From positions 1 through 34,120 of the forward strand of contig DYJM01000001.1 in the NCBI GenBank assembly GCA_020723125.1: DNA of 34,120 nucleotides, read 5' to 3'. This document shows, piece after piece, positions 25,020 to 32,479 of this stretch; position 1 is the first letter of the stretch; the number at the start of each line of letters is the position of its first letter. The stretch is from Acidithiobacillus ferrivorans (GTDB lineage Bacteria > Pseudomonadota > Gammaproteobacteria > Acidithiobacillales > Acidithiobacillaceae). A program made the translations under genes and the position numbers. Under the pieces are notes generated by a model. That model ran no database searches. It was given only the letters and a program-made list of their open reading frames with translations, and was not told the DNA's origin.

Positions 25020-26225
25020 CTACTCCTGACTCATTGAACCGCTGGGCAATGGCTGGGCAACCTGCCATAACGGCAGCAGCAGCACCAGGCAGGTACCGGG
25101 AGATACCTTTTCCAGCTCCATGCTTCCCCCCATGGCCACCACAAAATTACGGGTAATAGCCAAACCCAATCCGGTGCCATCCCGGCGAGTGGTATAAAAT
25201 GGGATGAAAATCTTTTCCTGATCCGCTTCAGCAATACCCGGGCCAAAATCCCGAATGCTCAAGCGCAGGGTGCCTTGAGCAACTTCTTCAAGCCTGATGC
25301 TGACTGACTGTCCAGCGTTGCTGAAAAGCAGCGCATTATGCAGGACATTGGCCAAGACGCTGACCCAGGCAGCCAGGGTCCCCGTCAAAAACCAGTCATC
25401 CCGTGCATCGCCAATTTCCAGAGTGACATTTTTTTGACGAAATTGTGCTTCCCATTCCCGCTGCAAGGCATGAAGAATTTCGGTCAAAGCCACAGAGCCG
25501 CTTTCCTGCTCCGCACCGCGCAAAAAACGCAGCATGGCATCAATGGTCGCATCCAGATGTTGCAACCTTTCCAGCGCGCGCTGCTGTTGCCGTGCAAAAT
25601 GTTCGGGACCACGTTCAAATTGCAGCTGTGAAACAGAAAGCAGCGCCGTGGCCAAAGGTGTGCGCAATTGATGCGCCAGTCCTGCCATCGTTTCTCCCAT
25701 GGCAGCCAGACGTTCCCGGCGCTGGGCAGCCTCCTCACGGGCGCGCGCTGCTGTCACATCCTGCAATAAAATCACCTGTCCACCCTCGCCCGGCAACGCA
25801 TTGACAGCAAGTGTCACCTGTACCGGCTGATCTCTGCCAGGACCACGTAACAGCAACCACTCATTCCCGGGACCCGACATGGGTCTGGGTTGCAAGGCCT
25901 GCCAGTCGGAACCACGCAAATCCGCTCCCAGCAAACGAATTGCTTCCGGATTCATTTCCACAATCAGCGCCTCATGATCCACCACCAATACCGCGCCAGG
26001 GAGCATTTCCAGAAGCAAAGCAAGGCGTTCACGCATTTGTTCCTTGGCTTGCAGTTCGGCGCGAAGACGCACGTTCGCCTCTGCCAGTTCTGCGGAAAGG
26101 CGTTGGACTTCCTGCTGCAGGGCTCCGTAGGCTTCCGTCAGTTCTTGTGAAGTTTGGTTGAAGAGTTTGAACGCTTCGATAAGACTCGAAGCATCCGGCA
26201 AGGGCGGAGAGCCTGCATCGGACAT
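25020..26225 (-). CDS. fleS: FleS/FlrB-type soluble sensor histidine kinase
   Basis: FleS is a cytoplasmic PAS-containing kinase that phosphorylates FleR. From the ATG at 26225 it has 401 residues. An N-terminal coiled coil (about 15-72) leads into a PAS domain (about 70-165). The H-box has the phospho-accepting His185 in LAHQLRTPLATALLSVSQL, and the catalytic ATPase part shows the N-box (LANVLHNALLFSN), G1 (DFGPGIAE) and G2 (GTGLGLAIT). No membrane helices are present, so the signal is intracellular. Its start overlaps the fleQ stop as TGATG, and its stop lies 5 bases before fleR. Confidence 0.94.
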   Translation of the reverse strand: MSDAGSPPLPDASSLIEAFKLFNQTSQELTEAYGALQQEVQRLSAELAEANVRLRAELQAKEQMRERLALLLEMLPGAVLVVDHEALIVEMNPEAIRLLGADLRGSDWQALQPRPMSGPGNEWLLLRGPGRDQPVQVTLAVNALPGEGGQVILLQDVTAARAREEAAQRRERLAAMGETMAGLAHQLRTPLATALLSVSQLQFERGPEHFARQQQRALERLQHLDATIDAMLRFLRGAEQESGSVALTEILHALQREWEAQFRQKNVTLEIGDARDDWFLTGTLAAWVSVLANVLHNALLFSNAGQSVSIRLEEVAQGTLRLSIRDFGPGIAEADQEKIFIPFYTTRRDGTGLGLAITRNFVVAMGGSMELEKVSPGTCLVLLLPLWQVAQPLPSGSMSQE

Positions 26226-27295
26226 CAATGATCCACGTCCCTGATCGTGCTCAGTCCGTATTTTTTCAGTTTCTCGACCATGGTCGTCCGGCGCAGCCCC
26301 AAACGTTCTGCAGCACGGGCAACCACCTGATCGCACATCGCCAGCGCCTGCAGCAGGAATTCCTTTTCGATTTCTTCCAGATGCAATTTGAGATCAAAGG
26401 GCGGCTCCGGCAAGCTCAGCGAAGGCTCTGCCCACACGGCGGCAAGACTTTGCCGTTCATCCTGCAACTCCAAATTTTCCACATTGCGCATGCGGGCAGG
26501 CAGGTCTGCACAGGAAAGCTTTTCGCCGCCATGCAAAATCGCCAGTCGCTCTGCCAGATTGCGCAGCTCCCGGACATTCCCGGGCCAGTGATAGGCATCC
26601 AAAGCCCGCAGGGAATCATCATCAAGGGTAACGGGCAGATGACCTTCAGCGGTCAATTTGTCCATGAAATGGGCGAAGAGCAAGTGGATATCACCCGAGC
26701 GATCGCGCAGGGGCGGCACATGTACCGGAAAAACATTCAGACGGTAGTACAGGTCTTCTCTAAAGCTGCCCTCCCGAATCCGCTCCTCCAGATTACGATG
26801 CGTAGCGGCCAGTATCCGCACATGGCTCTCCATCACCCGCGCACCGCCCACCCGTTCAAATTGTTTTTCCTGCAGTACACGCAGCAGTTTCACCTGCATT
26901 TGCGGACTCATTTCAGCAATTTCATCCAGAAAGAGGGTGCCGCCCTCGGCCAGTTCAAAACGGCCCTTACGCGCGGCCAAAGCCCCCGTAAAAGCGCCTT
27001 TTTCATGACCGAAAAGCTCGCTTTCCATCAATTCTTCGGGAATCGCCCCACAATTCACCGCCACAAAAGGACCCTGACTACGCAAGGAATGCTGATGCAG
27101 ACAGCGGGCTATCACTTCCTTGCCCGTACCCGATTCACCCAGAATCAAGACGGTAGTGTCCGTTTTCGCCACCTTGGCCAGCATCTCTGTCATCCGCTGA
27201 ATAGGCACACTGTTGCCAACCAGTCCGCAACTTTCTTGCGACAGGCTGCGCCTCTCCAGAGTTGATCCGTTTTCCGTGCTGACTTCAGTGTACAT
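26225..27295 (-). CDS. FleQ/FlrA-like sigma-54 activator lacking the N-terminal receiver domain
   Basis: The AAA+ and C-terminal regions closely follow Fle[12 protein letters not shown], Walker A GESGTGKE (53-60), GAFTGA (100-105), LFLDE (121-125), and the [27 protein letters not shown], which is close to FleQ's own. At 356 residues it is about 130 shorter than P. aeruginosa FleQ. The whole N-terminal FleQ domain is missing; only ~25 residues precede the AAA+ core. The LFRS motif that in FleQ precedes LVG and binds c-di-GMP is replaced by ESCG. It sits 12 bases after the PilZ gene and is coupled to fleS. It is probably the master activator, with a control mode unlike FleQ. Confidence 0.9.
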   Translation of the reverse strand: MYTEVSTENGSTLERRSLSQESCGLVGNSVPIQRMTEMLAKVAKTDTTVLILGESGTGKEVIARCLHQHSLRSQGPFVAVNCGAIPEELMESELFGHEKGAFTGALAARKGRFELAEGGTLFLDEIAEMSPQMQVKLLRVLQEKQFERVGGARVMESHVRILAATHRNLEERIREGSFREDLYYRLNVFPVHVPPLRDRSGDIHLLFAHFMDKLTAEGHLPVTLDDDSLRALDAYHWPGNVRELRNLAERLAILHGGEKLSCADLPARMRNVENLELQDERQSLAAVWAEPSLSLPEPPFDLKLHLEEIEKEFLLQALAMCDQVVARAAERLGLRRTTMVEKLKKYGLSTIRDVDH

Positions 27296-27307
27296 AACAA
27301 ACGCCTG

Positions 27308-27850
27308 TCATTCTGCGGACAAACGATGATCCTTTTGCCGCGCTATGGAACGCCGATGATGACGGAATATTAGTCGATCCAGTGATTCTTGCACGCGCGC
27401 GTCTAGCTGAAAGTGCAAATGATAGCGAAATAGCGTTTCTGCGTTGCCCTCCGGCTGAGTCACTGACATCTGGAGGATGCCCGGAAGAAACAGTGGCATG
27501 GCAATCCTGGGGCGCAAAAAAAGGGCCACGCAGACCGGGCCATGCTCAAGGGGAAACTCTGCCGAAGATTCAGTCTCCCAATACAGATCTTCTGCACCCA
27601 GCGCGCAGGGATGAGATGGTGGCAAAGGTTCCAGCCCCTGTATGCCCTTACCCACCAGGAGCAGCAGCAAATCGATTTTGGTTTCCAGGCTACTGATGGC
27701 TTCCCGGTTGTCGTCGTCCATCAGCAAGTGATCATCCATCACCAGGAGCGCCCTGAGAAGCGCCAGATTATCCAGCATCAGACGAGCGCGTCGCGCAGCG
27801 TCTACTTCACCCTTCTCCAGACTCAGGGGAAGCACATCTTCCAGTACCAC
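27308..27850 (-). CDS. Atypical PilZ-domain protein at the fliT/fleP position
   Basis: The product resembles atypical, oligomerising PilZ proteins found in flagellar loci. It has an N-terminal DVLPL segment, a central helix LETKIDLLLLLVGKGIQGLEPLPPSHP, beta-rich sequence (LEHGPVCVALFLRPRIAMPLFLPGILQMSV), and a C-terminal helix VQESLDRLIFRHHRRSIARQ. The c-di-GMP motifs RxxxR and (D/N)xSxxG are not visible: the position of the latter reads HPCALGAED. It probably does not bind c-di-GMP in the classical way. The frame's first standard start is the GTG at 27850, but a strong AAGGAG (27880-27875) lies 24 bases further up, next to in-frame ATT (27868) and CTG (27865). It lies between fliS and the FleQ-like gene. 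Confidence 0.75.
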   Translation of the reverse strand: MVLEDVLPLSLEKGEVDAARRARLMLDNLALLRALLVMDDHLLMDDDNREAISSLETKIDLLLLLVGKGIQGLEPLPPSHPCALGAEDLYWETESSAEFPLEHGPVCVALFLRPRIAMPLFLPGILQMSVTQPEGNAETLFRYHLHFQLDARVQESLDRLIFRHHRRSIARQKDHRLSAE

Positions 27851-27874
27851 GGCATGCTGCTCCAGAATCAGTCA

Positions 27875-27880
27875 CTCCTT
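27875..27880 (-). promoter_or_regulatory. Strong Shine-Dalgarno pointing to a non-standard start of the PilZ gene
   Basis: AAGGAG on the minus strand stands 6 bases before an in-frame ATT (27868) and 9 before an in-frame CTG (27865). The nearest in-frame standard start, GTG at 27850, is 24 bases away, too far for this site. A TGA in frame lies just upstream of these codons, so no ATG can be used. Confidence 0.5.
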
Positions 27881-27900
27881 CAGATGCGGAAAGTTATGCC

Positions 27901-28281
27901 TCAGGAATGACCCAGCAGTCCCCTCCACGCGTCGCGCAGATCTACCAGCACCGGCTGGCAGGCATCCAGCGCCTGCAAATCATCAAAAATATTGGCTTGT
28001 GCCAACTGATTTAACAGGAAACGATAAAGACTGTCGAGATTTTTGGCAATTTCACCGCCCTGCTCGAAGTTCACACTGGCCAAAAGGTGGGCGGTCAACT
28101 GGTAGGCCTTGTCCATGGAATCGGCCTTGGCACTCAGGTCCTTGGCCTGAATTGCCAAACGGGCGCGCCGGATATATTCCAGAATTCCTTCCAGTCCCAG
28201 CAACACCAGACGATCACTGGAAATTCCCTGATTGCCGACTTGCTTATATGCCTGCATGGCCGCCGCTGTGGCTACACTCAT
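27901..28281 (-). CDS. fliS: FliS, flagellin export chaperone
   Basis: FliS binds the disordered C-terminus of flagellin and delivers it to FlhA. The 126-residue four-helix protein has the conserved N-terminal tyrosine segment MQAYKQVGNQGISSDRLVLLGLEG. The conserved core FEQGGEIAKNLDSLYRFLLNQLAQANIFDDLQALDACQPVLVDLRDAW follows. GGGAGG lies about 10 bases before the ATG and overlaps the fliD stop region; the intergenic gap is 15 bases. It clusters with flaG and fliD as usual. A divergent second copy is at 2585-3019. Confidence 0.96.
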   Translation of the reverse strand: MSVATAAAMQAYKQVGNQGISSDRLVLLGLEGILEYIRRARLAIQAKDLSAKADSMDKAYQLTAHLLASVNFEQGGEIAKNLDSLYRFLLNQLAQANIFDDLQALDACQPVLVDLRDAWRGLLGHS

Positions 28282-28296
28282 AGCTTAAAACCTCCC

Positions 28297-30237
28297 TTAA
28301 CCACTGGAGCTCGAACTGGACGAGCTGGAACTGTTGGAAGAATAAAATGCATTCAGATACTGACTGGTAGATTGCAGAGAAGACAGTTGTGACTGCATGG
28401 CAGCAAACTGCTGGGTAAGCAAAGCGGTCTGATTGGCGGCCGACTGCTGCAAGGTTGTAATCTGCGCCCCCAGGCCATTAATGGAAGAAGTAATACCATT
28501 CTGGGCGGCGCTCACAAAACCACTTTGGGTATTCAGCGCCGAGCTCAGAAGCGCACTCATCTGTTGATACAAACCCTGACTGAGGGTTACCGAACCAAGA
28601 TTGCCGGTGCTGTTTCCGGTAATGCTGACCTGCAAGCCCGAAGCATTCCCCGGACCAGTGACGGTCATGGTTTGACCGGAACCGCTGGTACTTTGACCAT
28701 TAATCGTCCCCGCCACATTGGTTCCGGTAGCCGTGAGCAAGCTGGTACCAATGCCTGTACCGCCAGAACCTGCCGCCACGTTGGATTTTACGGTGAAAGA
28801 CTGGGCGCTCCCATAGGCATTGGACTGCAATTCCAGATAACCATTATTGGCGCTGGCGGTAATGCCCGTCATGCCCGACTGCTGCAATGTATCGTTGATG
28901 GTATTCACAATATCATTGAGGGTGCTGCCCGAACTCAAGGGCACCACTACCGAACTGGCCCCCGACCCAAAAGTCAGGCTTTCGCTCTGATGAATACCGC
29001 CGGAAGGTATGGCAGCACTCCCCGAAGTGCTGGCCTGGGTCGCGGCATGGCTCACATTGATGGCATAAGTCCCGGCCTGCGTAGCGCTGGTCGCGCTGAG
29101 ATACTGGACATTGGCGTTGCTGGTACTGCCCGCCTGCCCGAACAGGCCCGCCACCGTATTGAAATCAGCAGAGAGCGCTGTAGTCAAAGTGCCGGTATTC
29201 AGACTGATCGTACCACTGCTGGTGAGTCCCAAACCCACACTGCCCAGGGAGTTATACGCGCTACCCGAAGAAATTCCGATACCCTGTCCGGAGATCATAT
29301 CCAGCAATTGGGTCCGCAAACTCTGCACCGAAGCATCACCCAACAGAGGACCACCGGAACCAGTCTGAGCATTATAGGCGGTCAACTGGTTGATGGTGCC
29401 CATGGTCTTATTGAAAGCACTCACAAAGCTCTGCACACCCGTCACAAAACCACTATTACTGCTGCTAACCTGCAGGGTTGCACTACCGCTGGCCTGCAGC
29501 AAATTGAGTGTCACCCCGGGAATGGCACCGGAAATCGTATTGGTCGCACTGGTAACCGGCAAACCGTTAATGCTGACACCAGCATTTTGAGCCTGTTGGC
29601 TCAAGGTCATGGAACCTGATGCACCACTGCTGTAGCTGAGCGAAGATAAGCTGCCGGTTGCACCACTGGTACTCACCGAGAAAGCACTATTCACCCCTGT
29701 ACCCTTTCCGGTCAAAGTCAGGCGGTAGCCGGTGCCATCATAGACAACGGCGGCATTCACTCCGGTGTTGGCCTGATTGATGGCACTGGCAATGCCATCC
29801 AGACTGTCATTGGAAGCGTCGATGGTCACATTCTGGACAGCACCACTACCCACCCGAATTTGCAGGGTACCGGTACCCACTGAATTGGTGGCGCTGGTAA
29901 AATTGCCGGAATAAATACTCTGGGACTGGGCCAGGACCATATTACTCAGACTGTAACTGCCCAACGGCGCATTGGCAGAGACCGTAGCCGAAGCCGCATT
30001 GTCATTGGAAAGGGTAACGCTGCGATTATTGGTATTGCCCAGATTCTGCAAGCTGCTCATGGCGGACTGCAAACCGGAAAGACTGTTTTGCAGGGTACCC
30101 CAGGCACTTAAAGTCGTTTGATAGGATTGTTGCTGATTTCGCAGGATAGTAATAGGGGCCTGATAAGCCGCACTTAAATTCGTAATAAGTGACTGGACAT
30201 CAATGCCACTGACCAAACCAGATAGCGAAGCGGTCAT
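28297..30237 (-). CDS. fliD: FliD, filament cap protein
   Basis: FliD is the hook-associated cap that folds flagellin subunits at the growing filament tip. From the ATG at 30237 (AGGAG 10 bases upstream) the product has 646 residues and starts MTASLSGLVSGIDVQSLITNL, the family N-terminus. The hook-IN motifs and the middle Ser/Thr/Gly-rich domains D2-D3 follow. The C-terminal coiled coil contains LNGLGAQ-like and ALLTQQFAAMQSQLSSLQSTSQYLNAFY. The end is unusual: about ten consecutive serines. It is longer than many FliD proteins (about 450-480). It starts 36 bases after flaG. Confidence 0.96.
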   Translation of the reverse strand: MTASLSGLVSGIDVQSLITNLSAAYQAPITILRNQQQSYQTTLSAWGTLQNSLSGLQSAMSSLQNLGNTNNRSVTLSNDNAASATVSANAPLGSYSLSNMVLAQSQSIYSGNFTSATNSVGTGTLQIRVGSGAVQNVTIDASNDSLDGIASAINQANTGVNAAVVYDGTGYRLTLTGKGTGVNSAFSVSTSGATGSLSSLSYSSGASGSMTLSQQAQNAGVSINGLPVTSATNTISGAIPGVTLNLLQASGSATLQVSSSNSGFVTGVQSFVSAFNKTMGTINQLTAYNAQTGSGGPLLGDASVQSLRTQLLDMISGQGIGISSGSAYNSLGSVGLGLTSSGTISLNTGTLTTALSADFNTVAGLFGQAGSTSNANVQYLSATSATQAGTYAINVSHAATQASTSGSAAIPSGGIHQSESLTFGSGASSVVVPLSSGSTLNDIVNTINDTLQQSGMTGITASANNGYLELQSNAYGSAQSFTVKSNVAAGSGGTGIGTSLLTATGTNVAGTINGQSTSGSGQTMTVTGPGNASGLQVSITGNSTGNLGSVTLSQGLYQQMSALLSSALNTQSGFVSAAQNGITSSINGLGAQITTLQQSAANQTALLTQQFAAMQSQLSSLQSTSQYLNAFYSSNSSSSSSSSSSG

Positions 30238-30273
30238 AAATCTTTTACTCCTGCACAATAAATTTCAAAAAAA

Positions 30274-30681
30274 TCAGGCCTTGGTATTCATCAGGCTGCC
30301 GGGTTGCAATGCGTCTCCGGTTTCAGCACTTTTCACGACCTGTTCGGCCGGTATGTAATATTCAAAAAATGTTTGTTTGGTGCCTTTATCAATGAGTTTC
30401 ACCAGAACCTGTCCGGGATGCGTCCCGTCCGGGTCCAGACCAGCCTCTAAGGTAACAGAAGCACTTGCCGGTAAATTATTTTGTAATTTCTGAATGGCCT
30501 GCTGCACTTTTTCAGGATGCAATGTTTTGTTTCTGGGTGCTGTTGAAGTTATATCCAAGGTATTTTGCTGCGCTGTTGACGGTCGCGTCGGCGGAACATT
30601 CGCCTCACTCCCTTGCTGCGTCTCAGAAACTGCGCCTCCGGGTATAGATAGCAAACTCCTTGCCATAGAGAGAGCATCCAT
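30274..30681 (-). CDS. flaG: FlaG-family protein
   Basis: FlaG proteins are small factors encoded beside flagellin and cap genes that influence filament length. The product is 135 residues from the ATG at 30681. The C-terminal family domain (about 65-125) contains KVQQAIQKLQNNLPASASVTLEAGL, followed by VLVKLIDKGTKQTFFEYYIPAEQVVK, matching FlaG's L-x-F-x-x-D-x-x-x-x-x-x-x-V-x-V-x-D pattern in spacing. GGAG lies 7 bases before 30681, favouring it over the ATG at 30687. It is preceded by the fliC terminator hairpin. Confidence 0.9.
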   Translation of the reverse strand: MDALSMARSLLSIPGGAVSETQQGSEANVPPTRPSTAQQNTLDITSTAPRNKTLHPEKVQQAIQKLQNNLPASASVTLEAGLDPDGTHPGQVLVKLIDKGTKQTFFEYYIPAEQVVKSAETGDALQPGSLMNTKA

Positions 30682-30698
30682 GTTCATTCTCCACTGAT

Positions 30699-30729
30699 AA
30701 AACTCTCCCACCCTGCAGAAGTGGGAGAG
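30699..30729 (-). terminator. Intrinsic terminator after fliC
   Basis: On the minus strand a perfect 9-bp stem (CTCTCCCAC / GTGGGAGAG, arms at 30721-30729 and 30703-30711) closes a 9-base loop and is followed by TTTT (30702-30699). It lies 24 bases after the flagellin stop and just before the flaG Shine-Dalgarno, so flaG and later genes are reached by read-through or from a promoter not recognised here. Confidence 0.8.
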
Positions 30730-30752
30730 AAACTGGTTAAAGCATCATTACC

Positions 30753-32336
30753 TTAGGGCAGAAGCTTGAGGTAGCTCTGCTGCAAGGCGTTTTCCTGCGC
30801 CAGGGTAGAAATACCTGCCTGTTGCAGAATCTGATACTTGGTCAACTGCGAAGTCGCCTGCGCGATATTCGCATCCTGAACCACCGACTGCGCAGACTGC
30901 AGGTTGGTAGCCGTAGTCTGATCATTGGAGACCGAAGCCTGAATCCGGTTCTGGACGGCACCCAGACTACCGTTTTGCTGGTTCAGATAGTTGATGGCCT
31001 GATCGACAATACCGATGGCCTGCTGGGCACCGGCGGCGGTGCTGACGTTGATATCAGATACCGCTGAGCCATTCAGGCTGGCTGCCTGGGTACTGAAACC
31101 AATATTTCCCCCATTGCCAATGGCGTAAGAACTGGCAGACTCAAATTGCACCGCCCCCTGAATCAGGGCGTTTGCAGAACCACTGGTGATGGCTGCCCCC
31201 ACACTCGAAACACCGCTGCCACTGACCGCCTGGAGGGAACCTGTGGAACCAGCAGCGAGACCCCCGCTACTCAAAGCCCCGGTAGATGTGATACCAGCCG
31301 AAATGTTGATGTTGTCACCGTTCGCATTGGTCAGCACTAATTCCGTAGTGCCATTGACAGTCTGCGTACCCGCCGATATACCTGTAACAGCCGCCTGATT
31401 ATTGATGGCCGTGACCAGCGAACTAATATTGGCCTGACCGTTGGAACCCTTAGTGACATCAGCAGAAATATTAACTGCATTGGTTGGGGCACCACTACTA
31501 CCATTACTGAGAGTAAAGGTGTATGTACCTGTGGCAACCGTAAATGCAACACTGGTGTAAGCCCGAGCAGTAACACCAGTCTGTGCAGAAACACCGTTCA
31601 CCGCAGCGGCAAGATTGGCGGCAGACTCAGTATTGGAATTCACATTCACTGTGGCGTTACCGGCGCTCCCCTGAATGGTCAAACCACTTGCCCCTGAACC
31701 GGCAGTAAAATTACCCGCACCACTGGCACTGATCGTAAATGCACCACCAGCAGCATAACCACCCATCTGAAAAGATCCGCTGCTTGTGTATGCCCCTCCT
31801 GATACAGTCGTAGAATAGTTACCCATTGAAGAGGTAGTTGTATCTGCAACCGCCACATTGATAATCTGGTTGGAGTTGGCACCTACCTGGAAAGCGGCAC
31901 CCGCAAAAGTACCATCCAGCAGATTTTTGCCATTGAACTGGGTCTGGGTGGCAATGGTTTGCACCTGCGCCAACAATTGACTGACAACGCCTTGCAGAGC
32001 CTGCCGGTCTGAAGTGGTGTTGGAAGCGTTAGCTGCCTGCACCGCTGTAGTCCGAATCTGCTGCAACAGGCTGGTCTGGTTCTGAATGGCACCTGTAGCC
32101 GTCTGCACCAGAGAAACACCCTGGTTACCGTTGGAAACCGCCTGATTCAGTCCGTCAATCTGGGTCTGAAAACGTTGGGCGATGGCATAACCCGCAGGGT
32201 TATCCGCCGGACCGTTGATGCTCTTGCCCGTGGACAACTGCTGAAGGTATGTATTGAGACTTCCTTGCGTACCATTTAAAGCGTTCAGCGTACTCAATGC
32301 TGAGGTGTTGGTATTGATAATTCCTGAAATTGCCAT
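30753..32336 (-). CDS. fliC: Flagellin
   Basis: This is a complete 527-residue flagellin. The N-terminal D0/D1 is classical: MAISGIINTNTSALSTLNALNGTQ, then LSTGKSINGPADNPAGYAIAQRF and QTATGAIQNQTSLLQQIRTTAVQAAN. A Gly/Ser/Thr-rich variable middle (about 160-430) includes repeated flagellin-IN-like units. The C-terminal D1/D0 closes with VSNDQTTATNLQSAQSVVQDANIAQATSQLTKYQILQQAGISTLAQENALQQSYLKLLP. AAGGAG sits 7 bases before the ATG, the sigma-28 promoter is at 32404-32431 and an intrinsic terminator follows, so it is monocistronic in the main. Its 3' third closely matches the neighbouring flagellin. Confidence 0.97.
   Translation of the reverse strand: MAISGIINTNTSALSTLNALNGTQGSLNTYLQQLSTGKSINGPADNPAGYAIAQRFQTQIDGLNQAVSNGNQGVSLVQTATGAIQNQTSLLQQIRTTAVQAANASNTTSDRQALQGVVSQLLAQVQTIATQTQFNGKNLLDGTFAGAAFQVGANSNQIINVAVADTTTSSMGNYSTTVSGGAYTSSGSFQMGGYAAGGAFTISASGAGNFTAGSGASGLTIQGSAGNATVNVNSNTESAANLAAAVNGVSAQTGVTARAYTSVAFTVATGTYTFTLSNGSSGAPTNAVNISADVTKGSNGQANISSLVTAINNQAAVTGISAGTQTVNGTTELVLTNANGDNINISAGITSTGALSSGGLAAGSTGSLQAVSGSGVSSVGAAITSGSANALIQGAVQFESASSYAIGNGGNIGFSTQAASLNGSAVSDINVSTAAGAQQAIGIVDQAINYLNQQNGSLGAVQNRIQASVSNDQTTATNLQSAQSVVQDANIAQATSQLTKYQILQQAGISTLAQENALQQSYLKLLP
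30757..31070. repeat. Direct repeat, copy 1 (flagellin 3' region)
   Basis: This stretch aligns without gaps to 32490-32803 (constant offset 1733 bases). Runs such as GGCAGAAGCTTGAG and CTGCCTGTTG are identical. It encodes the conserved C-terminal D0/D1 region of both flagellins, so the similarity reflects gene duplication. Confidence 0.75.
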
Positions 32337-32403
32337 GATCGTGCTCCTTTCTTAGGGTTGAAATGGCATCCTTGCCAAGATGTACTTACCTCGTACATTC
32401 CCT

Positions 32404-32431
32404 ATAACGACACTCCAGCGAAAAAACTTGA
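32404..32431 (-). promoter_or_regulatory. Sigma-28 (FliA) promoter of fliC
   Basis: The minus strand reads TCAAGTTT, 12 bases, GTCGTTAT, one base in the -10 box different from the promoter at 3051-3078. Predicted transcription start is near 32397, giving a ~60-base leader that ends in AAGGAG and the fliC ATG. Confidence 0.85.
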
Positions 32432-32457
32432 ATCGACTCAGTTAGCGGTGAAGCAAT

Positions 32458-32479
32458 GATGTTCATCGCTTTGAACATC
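32458..32479 (-). terminator. Stem-loop immediately after the second flagellin
   Basis: A perfect 8-bp inverted repeat (GATGTTCA / TGAACATC, 6-base loop) begins directly after the TGA of the upstream flagellin. There is no T-run after it, so it may be a weak or Rho-assisted terminator or a 3'-end stabiliser. Confidence 0.4.

Noticed and set aside
26228-27265. 345-codon plus-strand open frame opposite the FleQ-like gene
   Set aside because: It is antisense to an unmistakable AAA+ activator, has His/Gln-rich composition typical of a mirrored frame, and no ribosome-binding site or family match.
28525-29619. 364-codon plus-strand frame opposite fliD
   Set aside because: Mirror of a Ser/Thr/Gly-rich coding region; the composition (Gly, Arg, Thr, His) follows from the antisense frame.
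30782-30797. Sigma-54-like GG-N10-GC near the fliC 3' end, facing flaG
   Set aside because: The -24 box (AGGAA) is poor and the bases are explained by the conserved codons for QENALQQ of flagellin.
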